8,314 nucleotides of DNA from Actinomycetes bacterium (GCA_021790855.1 JAJYFP010000023.1:1-8314), one strand, 5' to 3'. Positions 1 through 7,371 are shown, counted from the stretch's first letter. Notes: generated by a model not told the origin, from the sequence alone. Made by a program: numbers and translations.

Positions 1-1283
1 CTATATCCACCACAGTCGTCTTTATTGTGGTGGTGGGATCACATAGTACTTTTGCCTTTGTGGTTGGTACATTAACCTCGTTTGTAACTTTATTTCTAGG
101 TCTTTTCAAGAGAAAAGGAAGACCTTTCATTTTTAGCGTTTTCATAGCCTTCAAGTTCTTTTTCTCCAAAGAAGCGGTCCGACCCGGACGTATTCATCGT
201 AAAGGGCGCAGAGTTGTCAGTACAAAACTGAAAGCTATGTCCATTGTAAGACGGACAGGAGGGCAGGCTTATAAGGTTCAAGTACTGGAAGTTGACTCTA
301 ACAGTCGCTGTCTTTACGACGAGAGATCTGCCATCGCCTCTTTAGGTTTTGCTCTACCAAAGCGAACCTACCTGCACAGTTCACAACAGGAGCTAGAGAA
401 GATCTCTATATTATGGGGCGAGTTTTTGAGTAAGTGTTCAGATATGACAGCGTCGCACCTAAAGACATATCTAAGAGTCGATGTGGTTCCTCCCTGGCGC
501 TGTGATCCTCCTGATTTCGGCGGACTGTTAGGTGTTGACCTTTGGCTTCAAAAAGACCTTTCGGCGCAAAGTTGGTCTACGAGATCATCGTTTTGGCTAG
601 AGAACAATGTCAAAAAGAGTGCTCTTGGGCCACCTCCCAAGCTAAGGACGTTGTCGGGAGAGGTGATGTCTCGATTCTCAGCGCTTTTTGATATGTCACT
701 TGAGTGCCCTCAGGGGTATATAACGAGAACGCTACCAAATGGATCATTCGGTCGATTTGCCGGAGAGTTTCAGGTGTTGAACTCGGATGAGATCCAAGAC
801 CACTATCAAGAAGCTCGGGTCGGTCCTCTGATATATCGATGTTTTGAGGTGACTAGATGGCCGAGCGGAACCTTAAGAGCCGGAGCATTTAACCCACTGT
901 TCCAACCAAAAGCTCCCGCTAGGACGGTAGTTTTAGAGACTACCCCTTTGGATCGAGCAAGATCGATACGCAAGGCCGAGCGGGAGCGATCCGAGGCTCT
1001 TGCCAACAAGAAGATGAGACAAAAAGCAGGGTACGTGGAGAAATTATCGTACCACGTGGGCGAGGCTGAACTGGGCCGGCTGGAATCAGAGGTCGTTAGT
1101 GGACACGTGTTGTTGTCGTATCGGACTTTACTAGTCATATCTGCGCCGACTCTTGTCGAGCTCAAAAACTCACACCGAGAGCTGTTATCGTTAGCTTCGA
1201 AGGTCAAAGTGGAGTTGACTCCGCTTGATGGACGCCACCTGGAGACTTTGGTTAAGGTAGAAGAGCGAACTGGTGTCCTTTGA
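1..1283 (+). CDS. SCO6880-like membrane protein of an actinobacterial T4SS/conjugation module (5' end outside window)
   Basis: Only the 3' part of this gene is present. A GTG at 27 could be read as a start and would give 418 residues. However, the frame is open to the left edge (codons from position 3 read ISTTVVFI), no Shine-Dalgarno precedes the GTG, and a start there would cut into a membrane segment, so the real start is probably outside. The visible N-terminus has two hydrophobic stretches joined by a short loop. They are followed by a basic turn and GRPFIFSVFIAFKFFF, which resembles the 'GRP' segment after the membrane hairpin in SCO6880-family proteins. The rest is soluble alpha/beta with a charged region (RARSIRKAERERSEA) about 100 residues from the end. 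In actinobacterial conjugative elements such proteins sit directly before the VirB4-like ATPase, as here, and probably anchor it at the membrane. The family call rests on topology, this segment and gene order; the exact function is unknown. The stop overlaps the next start as TGATG. Confidence 0.7.
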   Translation, partial: ISTTVVFIVVVGSHSTFAFVVGTLTSFVTLFLGLFKRKGRPFIFSVFIAFKFFFSKEAVRPGRIHRKGRRVVSTKLKAMSIVRRTGGQAYKVQVLEVDSNSRCLYDERSAIASLGFALPKRTYLHSSQQELEKISILWGEFLSKCSDMTASHLKTYLRVDVVPPWRCDPPDFGGLLGVDLWLQKDLSAQSWSTRSSFWLENNVKKSALGPPPKLRTLSGEVMSRFSALFDMSLECPQGYITRTLPNGSFGRFAGEFQVLNSDEIQDHYQEARVGPLIYRCFEVTRWPSGTLRAGAFNPLFQPKAPARTVVLETTPLDRARSIRKAERERSEALANKKMRQKAGYVEKLSYHVGEAELGRLESEVVSGHVLLSYRTLLVISAPTLVELKNSHRELLSLASKVKVELTPLDGRHLETLVKVEERTGVL

Positions 1284-2521
1284 TGTTCGAAACTAACTTT
1301 ACAGACACCTCAAGATCTTTAGGCCTCCTTGTCCCACTGCTCAACTCCGAGACCCCGCCGTGCAAGAGGGTGGGGATCGGCATTGCAGCAAGTGGAGGCG
1401 TATTCAGGTTCGATCCGTTCGAGCTCTACGAGAGTGGCTTCATCTCAAACCCGAATATCTCTGTTATGGGTCGAGTTGGGAGAGGGAAAAGCGCGTTTGT
1501 CAAAAGCTTGCTTTGGCGAAGTGCTGAGTACGGGCGCTCGTTTTTAGTGCTCGATCCCAAAGGTGAATACCAAGAGTTCGCAAAGGTTGTCGGTGCCCAA
1601 AGAGTACGTTTAGAGCTTGGAGGGGCCGAGAAACTTGATCCGTTCTTAGACCTAAAACCCTCCTCGGAGGCCAGAGTAGAGGTCATCTCTATCGTTGTAG
1701 AGATAGTTAAGGCGACTTTAGGGAGATCTCTGGACGCGTCTGAGTCCCTAGTCGTTGAGGAGATAGTCGATTTGGAACTCAGTACTGCATCAAGGCCGAC
1801 CCTTGAGCACCTAACAACGTTATTGGTTGAAAGTGAAAGATTAGATGGTACCAGCGGATCCTTTGGCGCGAAAAAACAAGCGGCTATGAATCTTCTTTCT
1901 GTTCTGAGAAGACTTTTGTGGGGAGACCTAAGTGGTCTTTTGGGAACCTCGTCTACAAGCCGTAACTTAAGCCAAAGGGTGGTTGTTGACCTTTCTGGAC
2001 TTGTTGAAAGTGAACTTTTTGCCTTAGTGGTAAATCTAATTTTGGCTCAGAGGTTCCGATCGATGAGAGATCAGGAGATATCTAAGGGCTTTGTTGTTCT
2101 AGACGAAGCCTGGTCGGTTCTTGAAAGTCGCGAGTCAGCGAGTCGCTTTCGGTCCCTGTTCAAGTTAGCCCGTTCCTATGGATCATCCAATCTTGCTGTT
2201 ACACATAGACTCTCGGACTTGGGGAGCACTGCCCCTCAAAACGATAGGGCTAGGAACGCTCTATCACTGGCGGTCGACTCGGAGACTTTCGTACTTTATG
2301 GGCAACCTCCTTCTGAGATTGATCGAGTCTGCGAATTTCTTGGGCTTCCGAGACACTTGGGGGAGAGACTCCCTAACCTTCCCAAAGGCGTAGCACTTTG
2401 GAGTGTGGCTGGGAAAACCTACTTTGTGAGACATGTGTTGCATCCGCTTGAACGGGAGGTTATAGACACCGACCAAGCGATGGTCTCTTCTATCTTTACA
2501 GCTGGCGACCGAGGAGTGTAA
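1283..2521 (+). CDS. VirB4/TraC-like ATPase, short form
   Basis: This is a P-loop ATPase of the VirB4/TraC type, expected to sit at the inner face of the membrane and power pilus assembly or substrate transfer. Counting from the ATG at 1283, the Walker A motif GRVGRGKS is at residues 63-70, a conserved LDPKGEY follows at about 90-96, and the Walker B FVVLDEAW is at 270-277. The segment SSNLAVTHRLSDL at about 301-313 corresponds to the sensor strand that often reads TQ in VirB4; here it is THR. At 412 residues it holds essentially only the C-terminal ATPase domain and lacks the long N-terminal domain of classical VirB4 (about 800 residues), as is common in actinobacterial versions placed after SCO6880-like proteins. 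A TTG at 1280 in the same frame would add one residue; the ATG is preferred because it forms a TGATG junction with the previous stop, suggesting translational coupling. The ribosome binding site is weak. Confidence 0.8.
   Translation: MFETNFTDTSRSLGLLVPLLNSETPPCKRVGIGIAASGGVFRFDPFELYESGFISNPNISVMGRVGRGKSAFVKSLLWRSAEYGRSFLVLDPKGEYQEFAKVVGAQRVRLELGGAEKLDPFLDLKPSSEARVEVISIVVEIVKATLGRSLDASESLVVEEIVDLELSTASRPTLEHLTTLLVESERLDGTSGSFGAKKQAAMNLLSVLRRLLWGDLSGLLGTSSTSRNLSQRVVVDLSGLVESELFALVVNLILAQRFRSMRDQEISKGFVVLDEAWSVLESRESASRFRSLFKLARSYGSSNLAVTHRLSDLGSTAPQNDRARNALSLAVDSETFVLYGQPPSEIDRVCEFLGLPRHLGERLPNLPKGVALWSVAGKTYFVRHVLHPLEREVIDTDQAMVSSIFTAGDRGV
2511..2516 (+). promoter_or_regulatory. Shine-Dalgarno for the VirD4-like gene, deciding a TTG start
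   Basis: GAGGAG lies inside the last codons of the VirB4-like gene, 8 bases before the TTG at 2525. No ATG or GTG in that frame lies nearby, and a later start would remove the hydrophobic N-terminus, so the TTG start is well supported. Confidence 0.6.
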
Positions 2522-2524
2522 CCA

Positions 2525-3856
2525 TTGACAGTCCACTCGTTGTTAGTTACATTGCTTCTACTTGTTTTGGCTATTGGGCATCTAGGCGCTAAAAGAGATG
2601 GTTCCAGATCTAAGCCTGAGTTTAAGCCCATTAAGGGTGGTGTTTTTATCAACCTATGGCGTCGGAGAGGCTTCGGTTCTAGGAAACGACTGGTGATCGG
2701 CAACGGACGGGGAGTAAAGATAGGTGCATCGAACTCGGTAGTAGTCTTTGGCCCGACTCGGTGTGGGAAAACCAGCTCGGTGTTGGTCCCGATACTTTGT
2801 AACTTCGACGGATCCGCTGTGATTACATCAGTTAAGAACGATGTCTTTATGAGCAGCCACAATGCTCGCAGTTCTCGGTCAAAATTGCTGGTGATCTCGG
2901 AGTATGAACGAGACCAAGGTTGGCGCTGGGACCCAGCCGACTATGCGAAAGACCTGTCTGCAGCGCGAGAGGTCGCTCACCATATGGTTGTAGCTTCTAA
3001 CGAATACCGTAGCTCAAGTGGAGATACTAAGTTTTGGTACCGCTTATCCGAACCGTTGTTAGCTGGAGTTCTGTTAGCCTCGAACGCTATTGAAAGTTTT
3101 GATGAGCGAAAGTTACTCTGTAACTTTGAAGATCTTGACTTTTTGTTAAATCAGCTCGAGTCTATGGGTGAAAAGGATCTAGCTCAGTCCATTCTAGGTG
3201 TTCTTAGAAATGATGAACGTCACGCCTCTTCGGTACTAATTACTGCCCAAAGCGTTATTGCTCCACATCTCCAAGCACTTGAGTTACTCCAAGGAGCATC
3301 CTTCAATCTGGATCTAAGTGAAGTCCTTCGTAAAAGAGGTACCGAGCCGTTCACAATCTACCTCATAGCTTCATTATCAAGTCAGACTCGCCTGGCTCCG
3401 TACTTTGGAACGATAATCTCTTTGATTGGAGCGAATTTGTTAAAAGAAGAGCATGTCAGATCCCGTATTCTCTTTGCTCTTGACGAACTAGCAAACGTTG
3501 CTCCTGTATCCGACCTAGCGAAGTTTGCCTCGGTAGGAATGGCTTTTGGACTACAGATGGTGTCAGTATTTCAGGACTTTGCACAACTCAAAAGCGTGTA
3601 CGGCGAGTCTGCAGGCACTGTAGTAAATAATCACGGAACTAAGATCTTTTTTGGTGGCATGACAGACCCTTCGACGCTTGAACTGTTTCGCTCGATACTT
3701 CCACTTGAGGAGAGAAACGGTTTAAAGAGCCGACCTGAGATCTCCCATCTTCGTTTTGGTGAAGCCGTGGTATTTGAGCCTTTTATGACTCCATCGAAGA
3801 TCCGTCTCGTACCAAGATCTTTGGTAAAAGATGGAAAAAAATTTACTTTTGGATAA
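2525..3856 (+). CDS. VirD4/TraG-like coupling ATPase (TraM-recognition-type domain)
   Basis: This is a type IV coupling protein, an ATPase that in conjugation systems recruits the relaxase-DNA or protein substrate and feeds it to the secretion channel. It starts with a TTG and has one membrane helix at about residues 5-20 (LLVTLLLLVLAIG), where VirD4 usually has two. Walker A GPTRCGKT is at 76-83. FWYRLSEPLLAGVLLA at 170-185 matches the 'FW...A..LL..LLL' stretch of the family. Walker B ILFALDELANVAP is at 315-327, followed by SVFQDFAQL at 347-355 and NNHGTKIFFGG at 368-378, a typical TraG/TraD C-terminal order. At 443 residues it is shorter than most VirD4 proteins (about 550-650). It begins 3 bases after the VirB4-like stop. 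No relaxase, lytic transglycosylase or other T4SS part lies in the window, so the substrate cannot be told. The coupling-protein family is clear; a role in conjugation is inference. Confidence 0.85.
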   Translation: MTVHSLLVTLLLLVLAIGHLGAKRDGSRSKPEFKPIKGGVFINLWRRRGFGSRKRLVIGNGRGVKIGASNSVVVFGPTRCGKTSSVLVPILCNFDGSAVITSVKNDVFMSSHNARSSRSKLLVISEYERDQGWRWDPADYAKDLSAAREVAHHMVVASNEYRSSSGDTKFWYRLSEPLLAGVLLASNAIESFDERKLLCNFEDLDFLLNQLESMGEKDLAQSILGVLRNDERHASSVLITAQSVIAPHLQALELLQGASFNLDLSEVLRKRGTEPFTIYLIASLSSQTRLAPYFGTIISLIGANLLKEEHVRSRILFALDELANVAPVSDLAKFASVGMAFGLQMVSVFQDFAQLKSVYGESAGTVVNNHGTKIFFGGMTDPSTLELFRSILPLEERNGLKSRPEISHLRFGEAVVFEPFMTPSKIRLVPRSLVKDGKKFTFG

Positions 3857-3875
3857 AAGGTGACGAACAACAGAC

Positions 3876-4346
3876 ATGAGTTTGCAACAAGTCTCCAACC
3901 ATATGGAGCTAATCCAAGGGGCATTGGACGAGGTTGAATATCGCCTTTCGACTCTAATGCTTTATGCCCAAAGTGGGGAGTACAGGTTCTTAGAACGCGC
4001 GTCAAGGGATGTGGCTAGAGCCTCCGCTGTGTTAGTTCAGCTTGAGATTGAAAGGATGGATATATTCTCTAATGTAACGCCATCAGGTTCATCTCATGCG
4101 ACGCTTTCCGATCTATCTAGGTCTGCCGGGGAACCATGGAAAACACTCTTTGAAGAGAAGAGTCTCATTCTAAAGCAAAAGCTTGAAACCATCACTGAAC
4201 TCCAACAAAAAGTGCGTGCGGTCTGTCTAGAGAAGATCGAAGTCATCGACAGCACCTTGACACTTCTAGGGGGAAACGGGTCTGTCTATAACTCTGCAGG
4301 GCACAAAGACGCTCTGCGTTCTTCAATTTTAAGTGAGTCAGCATGA
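3876..4346 (+). CDS. flgN: FlgN-like flagellar chaperone for FlgK/FlgL
   Basis: This 156-residue, largely helical protein fits the size and shape of FlgN, the cytosolic export chaperone of the hook-filament junction proteins. The first helix pair (residues 10-60) carries the family pattern of spaced leucines with acidic and basic residues and LEIERM at 56-61. After a Ser-rich loop (about 65-84), a long amphipathic helix (about 85-130) ends in LLGG, followed by VYNSAGHKD (137-145). This resembles the Tyr-Asn-x-x-Gly end seen in many FlgN proteins. Sequence conservation is low in this family, so position matters: its stop overlaps the flgK start by 4 bases (ATGA), the classic flgN-flgK arrangement. 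A Shine-Dalgarno-like AAGGTGA (3857-3863) right after the previous stop lies 12 bases from the ATG, a rather long spacing. It stands only 19 bases after the VirD4-like gene, with no terminator between. Confidence 0.75.
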   Translation: MSLQQVSNHMELIQGALDEVEYRLSTLMLYAQSGEYRFLERASRDVARASAVLVQLEIERMDIFSNVTPSGSSHATLSDLSRSAGEPWKTLFEEKSLILKQKLETITELQQKVRAVCLEKIEVIDSTLTLLGGNGSVYNSAGHKDALRSSILSESA

Positions 4347-5719
4347 GCGGCTCTTACTATATAGCTCTTTCAGGACTGAACGCAGCGCAAAGTGGACTTG
4401 ACGTAGTGAGCCAAAACATCGCAAACGCGTCGACCCCTGGTTATGTAAGGGAGCGACTAAACCTCTCTGCCCTTGTTGCGCCGACGACAGGTGCTGGTGA
4501 AGGTGTAATGATACAGTCGGTTTCGTTGGTCTCCTCGGCTTTTCAAGCCAATGCATTAAATGCGACGTCAGCGCAACAGGGCTACGCTACTTCTGTATCT
4601 CAGGTGTTAAACACAGCGCAGAGTTACTTGAACGAGCCGTCAAGTAGTGGGATCTCACAACAGCTCGCAAACTTCTGGTCGGCTTTCGATGGAGTCGCAA
4701 ATGCACCGACTCAGCTGGCTCCGAGGCAGCAACTTATTGCACAAGCCCAAAACTTGACGCAGACCTTTAACCAATTATCACAGAACTACGTGAATCTATA
4801 CAACTCGACTGTCGGCGCTATCGGAACTAACCTTCAAAGCGTTAACTCAATGTTGTCTCAGGTGGCACAACTAAATACCCAGATCGTCTCTGCGGGCCCA
4901 GCGAGTTCAAATACTCTAATAGATCAACGCAATCAACTTGTCTCAAACCTTGCTTCATCTATTGGTGTTACAGTTCAAAACCAACCTAATGGATCGGTGA
5001 ATCTACTAGTCGGAGGCGTCATGGTAGTTCAAGACGGGGTCAACTCGAGCCTATCCGTCAATGCACCCACGGCGCCGCCAATGCCATCTACTTCGTCGGT
5101 CTCTGTAGTGTCTTCTCAAGGAGGAGTTGCTGTTCCTCTTACTTCAGGAGCGGTGGGAGGGCTGCTAAGTACGGTGAACTCCTCCTTACCAAGTTACTCG
5201 TCATCGTTAGACCAAGTAGCGTCCAATTTAGCGACGACAGTTAATACTCAACTTGCAGCGGGTGACTCTTACCCAAATAACGGTACTACTGCTCAAAGTG
5301 GAGCGCCCATGTTTGTCTTTGGTGGAAGTGGAACAGCCAATGCCCTAAACTTAACTGTAAACAGTGCTCTCGTCACCGATCCCTACTCGATAGCTGCTGC
5401 TGGTAATCCTCCACAAGGCACTAATGACGGCTCTAACGCTCAGACGATGGCCGAGCTATCATCCTTGTCGAACGGTCCGGATGCTATGTATCGTACGATG
5501 GTTGGAGGTATTGGACTCGATGTGTCTAACGCTGGGTCCTTACTTAGTTCTGCACAAGTAGCTTATCAGAGTACCTACCAACAGTCTCAGAGCGTCTCTG
5601 GGGTGGCAACTAATCAGCAGCTTGTGGACATGCTTAATTATCAGCAAGGATATCAAGCTGCTGCAAAGGTTATCTCCACAGTGTCGGCATCGATTCAATC
5701 TCTAATGCAGGCGGTATAA
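4343..5719 (+). CDS. flgK: Flagellar hook-associated protein 1 (FlgK)
   Basis: FlgK forms the first junction ring between hook and filament and is exported by the flagellar type III apparatus. The N-terminus shows the rod/hook signature: IALSGLNAAQSGLDVVSQNI at 7-26, then ANASTPGY at 27-34, close to the family's 'SNNIANANTPGY'. The C-terminus (418-458) has VSGVATNQQLVDMLNYQQGY followed by QAAAKVISTV, the matching helix of the flagellar basal-body/hook C-terminal domain; the two ends form the coiled-coil core. The middle is rich in Ser, Asn, Gln, Val and Gly with no cysteine, normal for an exported axial protein. At 458 residues it is on the short side (E. coli 547), so the outer domains are reduced. 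The start ATG overlaps the FlgN-like stop; AAGTGAG five bases upstream is a fair ribosome binding site. Two bases separate its stop from flgL. Confidence 0.95.
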   Translation: MSGSYYIALSGLNAAQSGLDVVSQNIANASTPGYVRERLNLSALVAPTTGAGEGVMIQSVSLVSSAFQANALNATSAQQGYATSVSQVLNTAQSYLNEPSSSGISQQLANFWSAFDGVANAPTQLAPRQQLIAQAQNLTQTFNQLSQNYVNLYNSTVGAIGTNLQSVNSMLSQVAQLNTQIVSAGPASSNTLIDQRNQLVSNLASSIGVTVQNQPNGSVNLLVGGVMVVQDGVNSSLSVNAPTAPPMPSTSSVSVVSSQGGVAVPLTSGAVGGLLSTVNSSLPSYSSSLDQVASNLATTVNTQLAAGDSYPNNGTTAQSGAPMFVFGGSGTANALNLTVNSALVTDPYSIAAAGNPPQGTNDGSNAQTMAELSSLSNGPDAMYRTMVGGIGLDVSNAGSLLSSAQVAYQSTYQQSQSVSGVATNQQLVDMLNYQQGYQAAAKVISTVSASIQSLMQAV

Positions 5720-5721
5720 CT

Positions 5722-6609
5722 GTGTATACACTTCCACTTACCCAGTCAGCTATCTCTCTCATGTCAAGCACGAACCTGAACTTGGATCAGAGTCAACTTC
5801 AGGTGTTGCAGAATCAACTTACGGTTGGCCAGAACATTACTCAGCCCTCGGACAATCCTGCTGGAGTCGTGGCAGTTATGGACGTAGCGGCTCAGCAAGT
5901 CCGCTTTACTCAGTATCAAACAAACGCTCAGAGTGGACTAACTGTTGCCCAGATGGCTAACGGCACATTAAATGACGCTGTAAGCGTGCTTCAAAGTGCT
6001 AGAACGACACTTTTACAAGCTGGTAGCTCTGCTGTTACTCCAGCATCAGCGTCAGGCTTAATCGCCTCGCTCCAGTCAGATTACAATACGTTACTAGGTA
6101 TGGCTAACACTGCGTATATGGGAAACGCTATCTTCGCTGGTACCTCGGGCTCTCAGGGTGCATACGATCCGTCAGGAAACTACCTCGGTGCGGGACCGTC
6201 TCCATCTACTACCGTAGGACCAGGTTTTCAAGCTCCTACCGTAGTCACAGCACCGTTTGGCCAGAGTGGATCTCCTACAAATGTATTTACTGTCATTAAA
6301 CAAGCGATTACCGACCTGCAGTCTGGAAACTACTCTGCTGTCTATCAGAGCGATCTTCAGAGCTTTGATGCATCTTTCAATCAGGTAACCTCTGCTGCTG
6401 CGACTCAAGGGGAGTACGTTCAGGAGTTGCAGTTTATGCAGAATCAAGCGACTCAGTCTCTTCAAAATGTACAAACCCAATTTGGAAACTTGCAGAACAT
6501 AAACTATCCGCAGCTGACAACTCAATACAGTCAGCAGCTATCGAACTACCAGATTGCATTGCAGGTCGTCTCTCAAGCGGTACAACCGACTTTGGCAAAG
6601 TATATCTAA
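5722..6609 (+). CDS. flgL: Flagellar hook-associated protein 3 (FlgL)
   Basis: FlgL makes the second junction ring, on which the filament is built, and shares its coiled-coil core with flagellin. Residues 26-48 run through QLTVGQNITQPSDNPAG, the counterpart of the conserved 'TGKRINSPSDDPAG'. A second landmark is NAIFAGTSG at 135-143, matching 'YIFAGT' of FlgL proteins. The C-terminus (about 273-295, LSNYQIALQVVSQAVQPTLA) is the closing D0 helix. At 295 residues the length is normal for FlgL (around 300), and the FAGT motif and placement right after flgK separate it from flagellin. It starts with GTG two bases after the flgK stop; AGGCGG within the flgK end is a weak ribosome binding site, so translation is probably coupled. 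A 32-base gap without a hairpin leads to fliW. Confidence 0.93.
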   Translation: MYTLPLTQSAISLMSSTNLNLDQSQLQVLQNQLTVGQNITQPSDNPAGVVAVMDVAAQQVRFTQYQTNAQSGLTVAQMANGTLNDAVSVLQSARTTLLQAGSSAVTPASASGLIASLQSDYNTLLGMANTAYMGNAIFAGTSGSQGAYDPSGNYLGAGPSPSTTVGPGFQAPTVVTAPFGQSGSPTNVFTVIKQAITDLQSGNYSAVYQSDLQSFDASFNQVTSAAATQGEYVQELQFMQNQATQSLQNVQTQFGNLQNINYPQLTTQYSQQLSNYQIALQVVSQAVQPTLAKYI

Positions 6610-6626
6610 CTAAAGGTCCGACATAG

Positions 6627-6643
6627 ACATCAGGAGGAAGTGT
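6627..6643 (+). promoter_or_regulatory. fliW Shine-Dalgarno with possible CsrA-type hairpin
   Basis: AGGAGG at 6632-6637 is the strongest Shine-Dalgarno of the flagellar operon and decides the GTG start at 6642, although the spacing is only 4 bases. ACAT (6627-6630) can pair with GTGT (6640-6643, one G-U pair), leaving a 9-base loop with two overlapping GGA triplets. CsrA binds GGA in hairpin loops, so this could be a CsrA site. The stem is weak, so the ribosome binding site is well supported and the CsrA role is speculative. Confidence 0.5.
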
Positions 6644-7124
6644 GGCTGAATTAACAGCTCGTAACGTCGCTACTATGCGAGAAGAAAGTGAAGTAAATAA
6701 CGATAGAGGGTCGCGAGATTTGGTGTTCTCCTTCCCAATTGGCATACCGGGTTATCCAGACGTTAGAAGCTTTCAACTCTTACCCTTGGGCGTTGAGTTT
6801 GGACCCTACCTTGCACTAAAAAATCTCGATGCCGACTATCCCGTCTTTGTAGTTGTGCAACCTTCGGCCGTCATCGACGACTATATAGTAGACATCGATG
6901 ACCTTCATCAAGGTCTACTAGGTCTCGAAAACGACTCTGCTAACGTACTCGTCTTGCTTATTGCGTCTTTGGATCAAAAGGATAATTTACCGAGAGCGAA
7001 CCTTGCGGCACCTTTGGTCATTAACCTAGAAAATATGTTAGGCTTCCAGGTTCCTCAAGGGAACCCAGAGTTATCTATGGACTACAAGCTTTCGCTTCCA
7101 TTCAAAGATGCTTCAAGGAGCTAA
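6642..7124 (+). CDS. fliW: Flagellar assembly factor FliW, CsrA antagonist
   Basis: FliW binds CsrA and blocks its action on target mRNA; free flagellin competes for FliW, so CsrA activity follows flagellin secretion. Family landmarks are in order: FPIGIPGYP at 31-39 (usual 'F..GLPGF'), PYLALKNLDADYPVFVVVQP at 55-74, RANLAAPLVIN at 118-128, and YKLSLPF at 148-154. The length of 160 is slightly above the usual 130-150 because of about 25 extra, poorly conserved N-terminal residues. A later ATG at 6675 would remove 11 of them, but the AGGAGG before the GTG at 6642 supports the longer form. It is the last gene of the rightward flagellar run. In most bacteria csrA follows on the same strand; here csrA faces it, with 10 bases between the stops and no terminator visible. 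Flagellin, the third partner, is not in the window. Confidence 0.93.
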   Translation: MAELTARNVATMREESEVNNDRGSRDLVFSFPIGIPGYPDVRSFQLLPLGVEFGPYLALKNLDADYPVFVVVQPSAVIDDYIVDIDDLHQGLLGLENDSANVLVLLIASLDQKDNLPRANLAAPLVINLENMLGFQVPQGNPELSMDYKLSLPFKDASRS

Positions 7125-7134
7125 GTAAACTACA

Positions 7135-7356
7135 TTACGGCGTTTCGTTATCTTCGATATCTAGTTCGCTAATGTCGACGGCGGCTTCTTGATTTGCTTT
7201 CTCCAAGGCCTTAAATACTTCTTGGCGGTGGACATCCACCTCTCGAGGGGCTTCTATTCCTATTCTTACTTGGTCACGATGCACGTCTAAAATAGTTACG
7301 ACTATATCTTTCCCAATTACGATTGACTGATTAGCCCGTCGGGTTAGAACTAACAC
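7135..7356 (-). CDS. csrA: Carbon storage regulator CsrA, RNA-binding translational regulator
   Basis: CsrA is a small dimeric protein that binds GGA motifs near ribosome binding sites, commonly repressing translation (of flagellin in Gram-positives). The first strand MLVLTRRANQSIVIG and the second region DQVRIGIEAPREVDVHRQEV are near consensus. The RNA-contacting residues LTRR (4-7) and Arg44 are present. Asn55, at the position reported in Bacillus subtilis CsrA as important for FliW binding, is conserved (LEKAN at 51-55), fitting the nearby fliW. The 73 residues match Bacillus-type length; the last part (60-73) is an acidic tail (DISELDIEDNE), which is unusual. The start is a GTG with AAGGAGG 4 bases upstream. 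It is transcribed towards fliW, so read-through from either gene would make antisense RNA. No clear promoter could be fixed upstream. Confidence 0.95.
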   Translation of the reverse strand: MLVLTRRANQSIVIGKDIVVTILDVHRDQVRIGIEAPREVDVHRQEVFKALEKANQEAAVDISELDIEDNETP

Positions 7357-7357
7357 T

Positions 7358-7371
7358 GCGCCTCCTTGCGC
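7358..7371 (-). promoter_or_regulatory. csrA ribosome-binding-site hairpin, candidate CsrA autoregulatory site
   Basis: In csrA mRNA, GCGC - AAGGAG - GCGC forms a 4-pair all-GC stem with a six-base loop made of the Shine-Dalgarno core, ending one base before the GTG. GGA displayed in the loop of a short hairpin, preceded by A, is the known high-affinity CsrA site design, and CsrA autorepression at its own leader is known in E. coli. The structure is read directly from the sequence; the binding is inference. Confidence 0.5.

Noticed and set aside
27..29. GTG as the true start of the first gene
   Set aside because: The frame is open upstream to the window edge, there is no Shine-Dalgarno, and the start would fall inside a membrane segment; the gene is better treated as 5'-truncated by the window.
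806..1207. 133-codon open frame on the minus strand inside the SCO6880-like gene
   Set aside because: It lies wholly opposite a better supported gene, and its product is low-complexity Ser/Arg/Thr-rich with no recognisable domain; it is a shadow frame.
1280..1282. TTG as the start of the VirB4-like gene
   Set aside because: The in-frame ATG directly follows and gives a clean TGATG junction; the difference is a single residue.
3631..4005. 124-codon minus-strand frame spanning the VirD4-like/flgN junction
   Set aside because: It is antisense to two supported genes and has no recognisable motif, so it is treated as a shadow.
7227..7240. GGTGG-ACAT-CCACC hairpin within csrA as a regulatory site or terminator
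   Set aside because: It falls on the codons of the conserved Glu-Val-Asp-Val-His-Arg stretch of CsrA, has no T run, and is adequately explained by coding constraint.
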